Program-made: the position numbers and the translations under genes
In this document: in pieces, positions 13,904 to 22,635 of the stretch
Layout: every line of letters begins with the position of its first letter
How positions within the stretch are numbered: the stretch's first letter is position 1
Assembly (NCBI GenBank): GCA_947453885.1
Contig: CANGIF010000028.1
Location: forward strand, 1 to 40,843
Direction of reading: 5' to 3'
Length of the DNA stretch: 40,843 nucleotides
Origin: Flavobacteriaceae bacterium
GTDB taxonomy: Bacteria > Bacteroidota > Bacteroidia > Flavobacteriales > Flavobacteriaceae
Notes under the pieces: generated by a model
What the model saw: only the letters and a program-made list of their open reading frames with translations
Databases searched by the model: none
What the model was told of the DNA's origin: nothing

Positions 13904-16807
13904 CTAAAAATTATAAGTAATAACTAATGAGAACGTCCTTCCAAATTTTGTCGACCTTATTAAGTCGTCTTCGTTACTGTTGTACCCGTTTTTGTTTTGT
14001 GAATCTCCTGTAAATAGGTTGTTCACTATTCCTTTAAATCCTGAAACATCTGTTTTCCCTAAATCTCTATTTTGATAAAAAATTAAATCCTGTCCTAAAA
14101 TATTTTGAACATTCAATTTCAACTCCATTTTTTTCTTGTAGAAAGTCTTTGATAACTGACAATCCAAAAAAGTTCGGCTTTTTTCCCATAAATCGGGTTC
14201 GGCTTCTGTATTTCCAACCACTGCAATTCTATTACCTACTCTATTTAAGTTAGTTGAAAAAGACCAACCGATTTCTGAATCTGAAAATTGTAAACCTGCG
14301 TTAAAGACATAGGGAGATTGTCCCTGCATTTGTCTTGATTTTCTTGAATCAGTAGCAGACGCAATGTTAGAAACATCAACATTTGACTTAATGATAGAAA
14401 GGTTGGAAAACAAAGTTAAGTTGTTTAAAATATACGATTTTTCGTAATTAAACAAAGAAGAAAGTACAGTTCTAAATTCCATTTCATAGCCATAATTAAT
14501 TGCTGAAGCTGAATTTTTATATTGTATTTCTTTATTATTTACTCCTGCAATTGATTCAATTGGATTATCAAACTTTTTGTAGAAAGCTGAAATTGAAAAT
14601 AACTGGTTTTTTCCAGGAAAAATTTCATATCGCAAATCGCCATTTTGAATTTTTGCAATTTTCAAATCTGGATTACCTGAAGTAAAACTCTGAGTTGTAA
14701 AATCGTAAAAACCAAATGGAGCCAATTCTCTAAACTCTGGTCTATTCAATGTTTTGGAATAACTAATTCTAAGGTTTTGTTTCGAATTTAATGAATAAAT
14801 AAAGTTAATGGAAGGCAAAAAATCGGTTTGCTTGTTGTCAACAATTAGTTTTACTGTCGGAGTATAATTTGTGTTTAACAATTGATGGTAATTTTCTACT
14901 CGAATGCCCCAAACAAATCGAAAATTATTAATTTTATTATCCGACATTACATAAGCAGCTTGTAAAGAAGAAGATGCGTCGTATTTGTCAAAATATTTTG
15001 TGCCATCATATATGGTAAATCCACCTGTATTGGGAGCAATAAGTCCAATATTTGCTGGGCTAAAAATAGTTTCATTTGGCTGATTCAATAAAGTACCGTC
15101 AAAAGAAATTGAACTAGATTCTAATTTGTTGTATTGAAGCTGTCTTGCATAAAAATCTCTTATTCTTTTTTGAGTGTATAATCCATATTTTAATTCATGA
15201 CGTGATGCTGTTCCAATTTCATGAATACTATTGATGCTGGCAGTTAAAATTGTTTCTTTATTTTCAGAAAAAAACATCCCCCCCCCGTAATCAGGCCCTG
15301 CATTTCCAGAAGGAATGCTTGCAGTTAAAGCCAAATCATCGTTGTAAACATATATATTTCTTCTTAAATTTGGAATAGACCGCGCAACTTTACTTAATGA
15401 GGTATTCCAATTAATTTTAAATTTTGATTCCTTAAAATTGTGTTCTCCATTAAGCTGTCCTGAATAAATAGTATTACTATTAAACCATCTAACAGTTGAT
15501 ACGATTTTAGTTGGATTGTCGTTTAAAGCTTCGCTAGGAGGTCCTTGACTATCTATAACTTTATCTTCAGAATTAATGCTATAAATATTTTTAAAAGTAA
15601 TTGTGTTGTTATTGTTAAATTTAAAACTAAAGTTAGCTAATGAACCCAATAAATATTGTTCAGAATAGGTTTTGTCTAATAAGTCTTTTGATAAAATAGG
15701 AACAACATTGGGACCTTGATCTTCATAACTTCTAAAAATGGTTTCATTATAATTATTAGTTTTGTTGTAAGATAATGAAAACAAAATACCTAGCGTTTTA
15801 GTTTCGTTTACTTTAATTTTTTGACCAAGTGAATACTGTAAACTCATATTTGGTCCAAAATTTTTGTTGTGTAAACTCCAATCGCTTGACAAAAGTTTTG
15901 CATATTCTGAACGCTGTAAGCCATCATTCATTCTTTGTAGTGTAATAGCATCTGGAAAACCATCTGGCAAAGCTCTTGTTCCATCATCAACTCCTATCCA
16001 ATCCGTTTTTCCTCCGTTATAATACAATTGATTTTTGTTGGTTGTAATTGTATTGTATCCGCTACCAACAGAAATTGTTTGAAAGTTTTTATCGGGAATG
16101 TTTTTTGTGTTTATTTGAATCACTCCTCCTGCAAAATCTGCTGGTAAATCAGGAGTTGCTGTTTTAGAAATGACTAAATTATCAATCATGTTTGAAGGAA
16201 AAATATCAAAAGAAAACGCTTTTCTGTCTGGTTCAGAACTTGGCAAAGGAGATCCGTTTAAAAAACAAGCGTTGTACCGATCGTTTAGACCTCTAACAAC
16301 CACAAATTTATTGTCCTGAATACTTGCTCCACTGATTCTTTTGATGACATCCGATGTATTTCTATCGGGTGTTTTTTTTATAGTTTCTGCCGAAATTCCA
16401 TCCGAGACATTTACACTATTTTTTTGTTGTAATAAAAGTGATTTTATAGATTCCGTTTTCATTTTTGTGGATTTGATAACCACTTCGTTCAATACCTTAT
16501 CACTTTTTAATAACGAAACAGTCAAAGAAGTTGTTTCATTTAGAGCAGTATCAACTTCCGAAACTATTTTTGATTCATACGAATTACAGGTGATTTTTAG
16601 ACTGAATCTATCTACTGTTAGATCTGTAAAAATAAAAACGCCATTTCCATCTGAAATTACAGTTTTATTTAATTCAACTAATTTAACCTTTGCTCCCGAA
16701 ATGGATTTGCCACTAATCTCGTCAATAATTGTTCCTTTAATTATCCCTGTTTGACTGAAAGATACTTGTAAAACAATCAATAACAATAGATTATAAATTT
16801 TTTTCAT
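13904..16807 (-). CDS. TonB-dependent outer-membrane receptor with G9 tract
   Basis: A 967-residue receptor with a signal peptide to about residue 18 (FSQ). An N-terminal carboxypeptidase-regulatory-like beta-sandwich spans about 22-100 ('GTIIDEISGKSISGAKVKLVE'). The plug domain spans about 110-240 and carries 'SDVIKRISGASIQDNKFVVVRGLNDRYN' features (in pieces: DVIKRISGAS, FVVVRGLNDRYN, ADFAGGVIQINTK). The rest is a 22-strand barrel ending in 'FSLVITYNF', a typical outer-membrane C-terminal aromatic residue. No SusD partner is nearby, so it belongs to the non-Sus group; the cargo is unknown. The run of nine G on the coding strand encodes Gly508-510 in the barrel part and may switch the gene on and off. 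Lies between two T9SS genes on the same strand. Confidence 0.88.
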   Translation of the reverse strand: MKKIYNLLLLIVLQVSFSQTGIIKGTIIDEISGKSISGAKVKLVELNKTVISDGNGVFIFTDLTVDRFSLKITCNSYESKIVSEVDTALNETTSLTVSLLKSDKVLNEVVIKSTKMKTESIKSLLLQQKNSVNVSDGISAETIKKTPDRNTSDVIKRISGASIQDNKFVVVRGLNDRYNACFLNGSPLPSSEPDRKAFSFDIFPSNMIDNLVISKTATPDLPADFAGGVIQINTKNIPDKNFQTISVGSGYNTITTNKNQLYYNGGKTDWIGVDDGTRALPDGFPDAITLQRMNDGLQRSEYAKLLSSDWSLHNKNFGPNMSLQYSLGQKIKVNETKTLGILFSLSYNKTNNYNETIFRSYEDQGPNVVPILSKDLLDKTYSEQYLLGSLANFSFKFNNNNTITFKNIYSINSEDKVIDSQGPPSEALNDNPTKIVSTVRWFNSNTIYSGQLNGEHNFKESKFKINWNTSLSKVARSIPNLRRNIYVYNDDLALTASIPSGNAGPDYGGGMFFSENKETILTASINSIHEIGTASRHELKYGLYTQKRIRDFYARQLQYNKLESSSISFDGTLLNQPNETIFSPANIGLIAPNTGGFTIYDGTKYFDKYDASSSLQAAYVMSDNKINNFRFVWGIRVENYHQLLNTNYTPTVKLIVDNKQTDFLPSINFIYSLNSKQNLRISYSKTLNRPEFRELAPFGFYDFTTQSFTSGNPDLKIAKIQNGDLRYEIFPGKNQLFSISAFYKKFDNPIESIAGVNNKEIQYKNSASAINYGYEMEFRTVLSSLFNYEKSYILNNLTLFSNLSIIKSNVDVSNIASATDSRKSRQMQGQSPYVFNAGLQFSDSEIGWSFSTNLNRVGNRIAVVGNTEAEPDLWEKSRTFLDCQLSKTFYKKKMELKLNVQNILGQDLIFYQNRDLGKTDVSGFKGIVNNLFTGDSQNKNGYNSNEDDLIRSTKFGRTFSLVITYNF
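15278..15286 (-). repeat. G9 homopolymer inside the TonB receptor gene
   Basis: Nine C on the plus strand (nine G in the coding strand) are in frame as three Gly codons in the sequence read here. Loss of one G gives TAA 14 codons after the run begins; gain of one gives TGA after 8 codons. Confidence 0.9.
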
Positions 16808-16838
16808 AATAAATTTGATTTATTTAAAACTTAACTAT

Positions 16839-16872
16839 AAAAAAAGGTGCCGATTTCTCTGCACCTTTTTTT
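16839..16872 (-). terminator. Terminator of the choice-of-anchor-J gene
   Basis: AAAAAAAGGTGC (16839-16850) pairs with GCACCTTTTTTT (16861-16872). It is followed by T on either strand; the only gene ending here is the minus-strand gene at 16888-17799. The receptor starts only 31 bp later on that strand. Confidence 0.82.
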
Positions 16873-16887
16873 ATAAAATAGTAAGTA

Positions 16888-17799
16888 TTATTTTTTAATA
16901 ATTTTTGTAATACCAATTCCTTCTTGAGAAGTTATCTTTAAAAAATACATTCCTTCTGTTAGTTCACTAATATTATTTTGTCCTGTTTCTAAATCAGCAA
17001 CTGTTAAATTTTTTATAGTTCTTCCATTCATATCAAAAATTTCAGCAGCTAAAATTGTAACATCGGTTGTATTTCTTAAAGAGAATATATCTTTTATTGG
17101 ATTTGGGTATACAACAAAATTAGATTTAAAAAAATCACTTGTATTCATTACTGGTCTGTCTACAGAAAAATCGTCTATACCAATAATATCAGAATGATTT
17201 CCGCTTGGTCCTCCATCAACAACATAATATCTAAAACCAAATTTACATGTAGTTGGAGCCGTTAAGCCTGTAACAGTATAACTGTATTGTGTCCAAACAA
17301 ATGGAAATGACGTTGTGTTTAAAGTAGGGTTAATCTCTACTGCTAAAGTTGTGAAATCTCCTAGATCTGTATCTCCAGAAGTTGGAAAAGTTGTACCATC
17401 GCCTAATAAACTTATTCTTAATTCAAGATTATCTGCATATATAGTACCTGTTCCTGTACCTCCTTTTTTTGCATAAAACGTAATTATGTCTCCATTTTGA
17501 ATAGTAATCGTTGGTGTAAATAACCAATTACTAATTACTCCAGCTCCTACTGTACTATTATAATCACAAGTAATGTACGAGGTATTTCCTCCTGTATTTC
17601 CGCCTGTTGCAAATGCTAAATTTGATGCAACCGGTATTGACCAAATAGAAGATCCTATTGGATTACTTTGATTAGATTGCATCCATCCAGAACTAAATAA
17701 TGTAGAATCGGGCACATCAAAACTATTGTTAAAAATGTTTTGAGAATTAATGTTGTTAAACGCCGCTAAAAGCAATAAGATAAGTAAGTTTTTTTTCAT
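16888..17799 (-). CDS. T9SS-secreted choice-of-anchor J protein
   Basis: A 303-residue protein with a signal peptide ending near NSQ (residue 20). Residues about 22-215 fit the choice-of-anchor J (cleaved-adhesin, MAM-like) fold: 'FNNSFDVPDSTLFSSGW', 'SNWLFTPTITIQNGDIITFYAKK', 'FGFRYYVVDGG' and 'DIIGIDDFSVD'. The C-terminal 75 residues are a T9SS type A domain ('VVYPNPIKDIFSLRN', 'EIFDMNGRTIKNL', ending 'ITKIIKK'). It is expected on the surface or in the medium, perhaps binding glycans or proteins. It is the first of the four surface genes on this strand, with its own -7 element and terminator, so the order suggests co-selection rather than one operon. Target unknown. Confidence 0.85.
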   Translation of the reverse strand: MKKNLLILLLLAAFNNINSQNIFNNSFDVPDSTLFSSGWMQSNQSNPIGSSIWSIPVASNLAFATGGNTGGNTSYITCDYNSTVGAGVISNWLFTPTITIQNGDIITFYAKKGGTGTGTIYADNLELRISLLGDGTTFPTSGDTDLGDFTTLAVEINPTLNTTSFPFVWTQYSYTVTGLTAPTTCKFGFRYYVVDGGPSGNHSDIIGIDDFSVDRPVMNTSDFFKSNFVVYPNPIKDIFSLRNTTDVTILAAEIFDMNGRTIKNLTVADLETGQNNISELTEGMYFLKITSQEGIGITKIIKK

Positions 17800-17829
17800 A
17801 ATGAATAGTTGTTTGTGTTAATTCAGTCG

Positions 17830-17851
17830 CAAAACTATATCAAAAAAAAAA
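17830..17851 (-). promoter_or_regulatory. -7 element with T10 spacer tract for the anchor-J gene
   Basis: Minus-strand TAGTTTTG (plus 17830-17837) is an exact TAnnTTTG, 31 bp before the ATG. A run of ten T on the same strand (plus A10, 17842-17851) lies in the spacer just upstream. A TTG at -33 is not evident; GTTAAC lies at about that distance. Confidence 0.55.
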
Positions 17852-17984
17852 CGATAGCGTTAACGAAATGTTATTATACGGTTAATTAATTCTTACAAAT
17901 ACATAATAATCAAGCGTGTAAAAATTTCAACTTTTGAATTATTTATTTTTTATACACTTATATTATAGTCAAAAAAATATTTTT

Positions 17985-18018
17985 CAAAAAAAATGCTCCA
18001 CTAATTGAGGAGCATTTT
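17985..18018 (-). terminator. Rho-independent terminator of glyS
   Basis: AAAATGCTCC (17990-17999) pairs with GGAGCATTTT (18009-18018); the minus strand continues in a T run. It lies 21 bp after the glyS stop codon. The rest of the 240 bp gap up to the anchor-J gene holds only that gene's promoter. Confidence 0.85.
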
Positions 18019-18039
18019 GAATAAAATAGAGATTGTGTT

Positions 18040-19581
18040 TTACATTTTAGACAACCAATTTTTCATTGAAACTTCATTTTCGATGATATTTTTCAATTCG
18101 GCAATTTTCACTCGGTCTTGTTTCATTGTGTCTCTATGACGAATGGTAACGGTTTCATCTTCTAAGGTTTGATGATCTACGGTGATACAAAATGGTGTTC
18201 CCAAAGCATCTTGTCTTCTGTAACGACGACCAACTGCATCTTTCTCATCATAAGTCACGTTGAAATCCCATTTTAATTCTTCTATGATTTTTCTAGCTAC
18301 ATCTGGCAAACCATCTTTTTTAACCAATGGTAAAACCGCTGCTTTTGTTGGTGCTAAAACCGAAGGCAACTGTAAAACAATTCTTGTAGAACCATCTTCT
18401 AAAGTTTCTTCTTTTAGCGATGTTCCAAATACCGACAAGAACATTCTGTCTAATCCTACGGAGGTTTCAACTACATAAGGCGTATAATTCGCATTAGTTT
18501 CGGTATCGAAATACTGCATTTTTTTACCTGAAAATTCTTCATGTGCTTTTAAATCGAAATCTGTACGGGAATGAATTCCTTCCAATTCTTTAAATCCAAA
18601 TGGGAAATTAAATTCGATATCTGCAGCAGCATTTGCATAATGTGCTAATTTTTCGTGGTCGTGAAAACGGTAATTTTCTCTTCCTAAACCCAATGACAAA
18701 TGCCAGTTTAAACGCGTCGTTTTCCAGTATTCATACCATTTCATTTCTTCGCCTGGCTTTACAAAAAATTGCATTTCCATTTGTTCAAATTCACGCATTC
18801 GGAAAATGAATTGTCTCGCTACAATTTCATTTCTAAAAGCTTTACCCGTTTGTGCTATTCCAAAAGGAATTTTCATTCTACCCGATTTCTGAACATTTAA
18901 AAAGTTAACAAAAATACCTTGAGCTGTTTCTGGACGCAAGTACAAATCCATTGCATTTTCTGCTGATGCTCCTAGTTTTGTTCCGAACATCAAGTTGAAT
19001 TGTTTTACCTCGGTCCAATTTCTTGATCCGGATTCTGGACATGCAATTTCCAATTCTTCAATTAAAGCTTTTACATCCTCTAAATCGCCATTTCCTAGTG
19101 AAAGAGCCATTCGTTCTAATACTGCTTTTTTATTGGCTAAATATTCTACCACACGAGCATTGGTAGTGATGAATTCTTCGCGATTGAAAGCATCTCCAAA
19201 ACGTACCGCCGCTTTTTCTATTTCTTTTTCGGCTTTCTGGTTTAATTTTTCGGCATAATCCTCAATTAAAACGTCGGCTCGGTATCTTTTTTTAGAATCT
19301 TTATTATCAATTAATGGATCGTTAAATGCATCAACGTGCCCCGAAGCTTTCCAAGTGGTAGGGTGCATCAAGATTGCGGCATCAAGACCCACAATATTTT
19401 CGTGCATTTGCACCATTGATTTCCACCAATATTCTCTGATGTTTTTCTTTAATTCTACTCCGTTTTGCGCATAATCATAAACCGCGCTTAAACCATCGTA
19501 AATTTCGCTTGACGGGAAAATAAATCCATATTCTTTTGCGTGCGAAATTACATTTTTAAATAAATCGTCTTGTTTTGCCAT
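18040..19581 (-). CDS. glyS: Glycine--tRNA ligase (dimeric type)
   Basis: A 513-residue class II aminoacyl-tRNA synthetase that charges tRNA-Gly in the cytoplasm. It is the single-chain alpha2 form, not the alpha2beta2 form with separate GlyQ and GlyS. Visible marks are 'YDGLSAVYDYAQNGVELKKNI' at the N-terminus, 'LRPETAQGIFVNF' and 'AFRNEIVARQFIFRMREFEQMEMQFF' (class II motif 2), 'SVGLDRMFLSVF' (motif 3), and an anticodon-binding domain from about residue 405 ('LPSVLAPTKAAVLPLVKKDGLP'). The length is normal for the family. It is transcribed divergently from comF, with a TATTTTTG -7 element 7 bp before the start, so the leader would be very short. Confidence 0.96.
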   Translation of the reverse strand: MAKQDDLFKNVISHAKEYGFIFPSSEIYDGLSAVYDYAQNGVELKKNIREYWWKSMVQMHENIVGLDAAILMHPTTWKASGHVDAFNDPLIDNKDSKKRYRADVLIEDYAEKLNQKAEKEIEKAAVRFGDAFNREEFITTNARVVEYLANKKAVLERMALSLGNGDLEDVKALIEELEIACPESGSRNWTEVKQFNLMFGTKLGASAENAMDLYLRPETAQGIFVNFLNVQKSGRMKIPFGIAQTGKAFRNEIVARQFIFRMREFEQMEMQFFVKPGEEMKWYEYWKTTRLNWHLSLGLGRENYRFHDHEKLAHYANAAADIEFNFPFGFKELEGIHSRTDFDLKAHEEFSGKKMQYFDTETNANYTPYVVETSVGLDRMFLSVFGTSLKEETLEDGSTRIVLQLPSVLAPTKAAVLPLVKKDGLPDVARKIIEELKWDFNVTYDEKDAVGRRYRRQDALGTPFCITVDHQTLEDETVTIRHRDTMKQDRVKIAELKNIIENEVSMKNWLSKM

Positions 19582-19588
19582 AGTGCTG

Positions 19589-19596
19589 CAAAAATA
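19589..19596 (-). promoter_or_regulatory. Possible -7 element of glyS
   Basis: Minus-strand TATTTTTG fits TAnnTTTG 7 bp before the start codon. No clear TTG at -33, so the call is tentative. Confidence 0.4.
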
Positions 19597-19664
19597 TAAA
19601 AAGTGAGTTAAAAACTATAGCATGTAAACTGATTTTCTTATTTTTATATTTAATTTTTACTAAA

Positions 19665-20351
19665 ATGAAACTTCAACATCTTACAAACTTATTTTTTCCT
19701 ATGGTTTGCGCGGGATGCGATTCGTTTTTGCTTTCAGATGAAATGGTGATTTGTTCCTCTTGCAGACATGAAATTCCGTTAACACATCACTATAAATCGG
19801 ATGTAAACGAATGTTTCAAACGCTTTTATGGGAGAATTCCAATTGAATTTGCAGCTGTACATTGCTATTTTCACAAACGTGGCATTGTGCAACAACTTAT
19901 TCACAATTTGAAGTACAAAGGTCATCAAGAAATTGGAACTCAAATAGGATTTTGGCTGGCAAATGATTTAATGAAAGTAGAAAAACTTAGCACCGTAAAT
20001 GCTATTATTCCCGTTCCACTTCATAAAAAACGACTCAAAGAAAGGGGTTATAACCAAGTGACGACTTTTGGTTTGGCCTTGTCCAAGCATTTAAACATCA
20101 ACTACGACACCTCTATTTTAAGACGAAATGTCTATTCTAAAACGCAGGTAAAAAAGAATCTTTTAAAACGAACTGAAGTTATCGGAAATATATTTGAAGT
20201 AGAATTTACCGAAAAAGACCACAATAAACATTTTCTTTTAATTGATGATGTACTAACCACAGGATCAACACTTGAGGCATGCAGCAGGGCTTTACTGAAA
20301 ATTCCTGGCGCAAAAATTAGCATTGTTTGTATGGCAATGTCTCATTCTTGA
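19665..20351 (+). CDS. ComF-family phosphoribosyltransferase-like protein
   Basis: A 228-residue ComF-family protein. The N-terminal zinc finger has Cys15, Cys18, Cys30 and Cys33 (CAGC...CSSC). The phosphoribosyltransferase fold follows, with 'IIPVPLHKKRLKERGYNQ' near 110-127 and the PRPP loop 'LLIDDVLTTGST' near 192-203. ComF helps single-stranded DNA handling in natural transformation and is common in Flavobacterium; its enzymatic activity is not established. It is divergent from glyS (83 bp apart). Its stop codon is separated by a single base from the stop of the convergent gene at 20353, and no intrinsic terminator is seen between them, so the two messages probably overlap at their 3' ends. 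Confidence 0.9.
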   Translation: MKLQHLTNLFFPMVCAGCDSFLLSDEMVICSSCRHEIPLTHHYKSDVNECFKRFYGRIPIEFAAVHCYFHKRGIVQQLIHNLKYKGHQEIGTQIGFWLANDLMKVEKLSTVNAIIPVPLHKKRLKERGYNQVTTFGLALSKHLNINYDTSILRRNVYSKTQVKKNLLKRTEVIGNIFEVEFTEKDHNKHFLLIDDVLTTGSTLEACSRALLKIPGAKISIVCMAMSHS

Positions 20352-20352
20352 G

Positions 20353-22635
20353 TTATTTTTTTGCTTTAGAAATATAGGTTTTAAAATACCCACATTCTGC
20401 AATTACTTCTTGGTAATATTTTGTTTTTGAATAGTTATTTTTTAAATTTTTGAAGCCATTCCATGCTAAGAAATTAACCTTAGAATATTCGACAGCTGTT
20501 TCATTTTCCCAACTGTCTTTTTTTGGATCGTATTGTTGGTTATAATATTCGTTACGCTCGCATTTTGCTAACATAAACTGGCATTTTGCTTTTTGTTCAT
20601 CAGTAATTGCAGCTTCTAATGCTTTTTCATAATACATTTTAGGAATAGCACAATTGGTTATCATTTCTCTAATATTATTTTTAAATGCATATGGACTTGA
20701 GTTAGAACCAATAATATTTCCCTCATAAAATATCCTAGCATTGCCGAAATGAGTTATGTTGTAAAATGCATTCCCAAGCAAAAGACAATTGGTAAAAATA
20801 TCTTCGCTTTTAGCAACTTTATCTTGCATTTCTTTAACTGTTGTTAAAAATTCTATTTGAGAATATTTCGTTTTTTGATAGGCTATAAAGTCGCAGTCGT
20901 GGCAATCTTTAACATTTCCGTTGAATGGATTCCCTTGAAATTTTGCAAGCTGCAAACTATTTGTTTGCTGCATGTAAGCAACTGCTTCAGGGATTTTATT
21001 TTGGAAAGCAGCCACTACAGATTGATACTCATTGATATCAAACAAAGTAATTTTATAAATTTTCTGAGCAATTTTTTCTAAAACCGTTTTATTCTCTTTC
21101 GCTAAAAAAGTTTTCATGGCTAGTAAATCATTATTGTTGTCGTAAAAATTTAAATTTCTTACGAACAACTCTGCCATTACACTATTGTTTTGGGATTTAT
21201 ACAAATTTGACAAATACGTTTTACTCCAACTGGAAGCATTCTGATAGCGAAAATTAGAAAGTGGTTCTTTAGGCAATTCTTCATACAGCCATTGTAAATC
21301 CTGTAGAATGCTCTTCTGATTTTCAGAATTTATATTTTTAATTTTGCTTAAATTATTAACAAATCGAAGCAATCGCAATTGATTAATAGCTAAAGGTGTT
21401 TTAGGCATTTTGGCTTCTGCTTTATCAAAATACTTATCGGCTTGAAGATAATTTTCACTGAGTGTTTCTAAATATCCAGCGGCAATATTCCACAAATGAG
21501 GTTTTGACGTGTTTTCTGCCAAAGCAATTCTGCTAACAAGAGCATTGTTTATTATTGACAGGCTATCTTTTGATTTTTTAAACCTATCAATCGTCTTTTG
21601 GTCTGGATTGTATTCGTTTAATTTTTTCTCTTGATTGTTTACCAATCTTGTCAGCAAATAATCTAAATGTTCGCTTTTGGGCTGTAATTCATAAATTTTT
21701 TCGATGGCTTTTTGTTCATCTCCATAATACCCTTGTAATGCCCAAAGCGCTGCTTTTTCTTCATTGCTTTTTGCCATTACTAAAGATTTATTCCAATCTA
21801 AATTTTCTTGTGGTCGAAAGCAATATGCTGCAACAACACGCATTGCCGGGCATTTATCAAAAACCTGACTGTACTGATAATTAGACAAAGCATAATTTTT
21901 ATTTTTAAAATTTATCCCTGCTATATATGCCAAAGCACGATAATAAAGCGTGTTTTTTGGAACTGTGTTTTCGGTTTTTTGAAAAAAGGAAATGGTGCTT
22001 TGCTTATCACCACTATAAAAATAAGCCTTTACAGTTTGAAACCAATAGCGGTTTTTTAAAAACGCATCCGAAACAGTATTGTATCTTTTTTCTATTGCTT
22101 TTATAAGCTTTTTGTTGTTAAACTTTTTTTGTGCAACGGGTTCGTATGACCAATTATTAGCGTCACCAACAGAAGCGGTTTCAATTTGTTTTGAAAGGGC
22201 TAAAAAAGTGATAAAACTGCTTATTTTTCTATCATTCAAGTCTATTTTTTTAGACCATTTATCGGAAATAGGATTGTTTTTTTGAGAGCTATAGAAACGC
22301 TGCAATTTAGCAACATCAACAGCGCTAGAATCTATAAGAAAAAACTTTACCGTTTTATCATCCATTTTCCCTTTTAAAAAATCGGACCAATCTTGAACAA
22401 TTTCATCATTAAATCTAGAATTATGAATATTATCAAATCCTATCCCATAAAAAAGTAAATCGGTCGAAAGAAATAATGGTGTGTATGATTTGTCTACAAA
22501 AGTTTCAGGAGTAAAATTAGTATCAAATTCAATTCCCCAATCTCCATTATCTGCACATGCATAAATAGCTCCGTAAACAAAAATGGCTGCTAAACTAAAA
22601 CCTATTAATAACTTGTGTAAAAATGTCTTTTTCAT
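20353..22635 (-). CDS. 760-residue exported protein of unknown function
   Basis: Not recognised as a named family. An N-terminal hydrophobic segment (residues 9-26, ending at 'GAIYACADNGDWG') looks like a signal peptide or lipid/membrane anchor; the Cys27 context (YAC) is a weak lipobox. 'FTPETFVDKSYTPLFLSTDLLFYGIGFD' features mark the front, with 'HNSRFNDEIVQDWSDFL' next. The body is helical with TPR-like pairs ('YRALAYIAGINFKNKNYALSNYQYSQVF', 'AAGYLETLSENYLQADKYFDKAEAKM', 'CQFMLAKCERNEYYN'), so a scaffold or chaperone-like role is possible. A CHDCD motif occurs near residue 585. It overlaps by 41 bp the lipoprotein gene upstream on the same strand, which suggests translational coupling and a joint envelope role. 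I have seen similar unnamed Bacteroidota proteins but know no function. Confidence 0.8.
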   Translation of the reverse strand: MKKTFLHKLLIGFSLAAIFVYGAIYACADNGDWGIEFDTNFTPETFVDKSYTPLFLSTDLLFYGIGFDNIHNSRFNDEIVQDWSDFLKGKMDDKTVKFFLIDSSAVDVAKLQRFYSSQKNNPISDKWSKKIDLNDRKISSFITFLALSKQIETASVGDANNWSYEPVAQKKFNNKKLIKAIEKRYNTVSDAFLKNRYWFQTVKAYFYSGDKQSTISFFQKTENTVPKNTLYYRALAYIAGINFKNKNYALSNYQYSQVFDKCPAMRVVAAYCFRPQENLDWNKSLVMAKSNEEKAALWALQGYYGDEQKAIEKIYELQPKSEHLDYLLTRLVNNQEKKLNEYNPDQKTIDRFKKSKDSLSIINNALVSRIALAENTSKPHLWNIAAGYLETLSENYLQADKYFDKAEAKMPKTPLAINQLRLLRFVNNLSKIKNINSENQKSILQDLQWLYEELPKEPLSNFRYQNASSWSKTYLSNLYKSQNNSVMAELFVRNLNFYDNNNDLLAMKTFLAKENKTVLEKIAQKIYKITLFDINEYQSVVAAFQNKIPEAVAYMQQTNSLQLAKFQGNPFNGNVKDCHDCDFIAYQKTKYSQIEFLTTVKEMQDKVAKSEDIFTNCLLLGNAFYNITHFGNARIFYEGNIIGSNSSPYAFKNNIREMITNCAIPKMYYEKALEAAITDEQKAKCQFMLAKCERNEYYNQQYDPKKDSWENETAVEYSKVNFLAWNGFKNLKNNYSKTKYYQEVIAECGYFKTYISKAKK

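Noticed and set aside
16341..16754. 137-codon open frame antisense to the TonB receptor
   Set aside because: Shadow of the receptor's N-terminal coding region; no promoter or family pattern.
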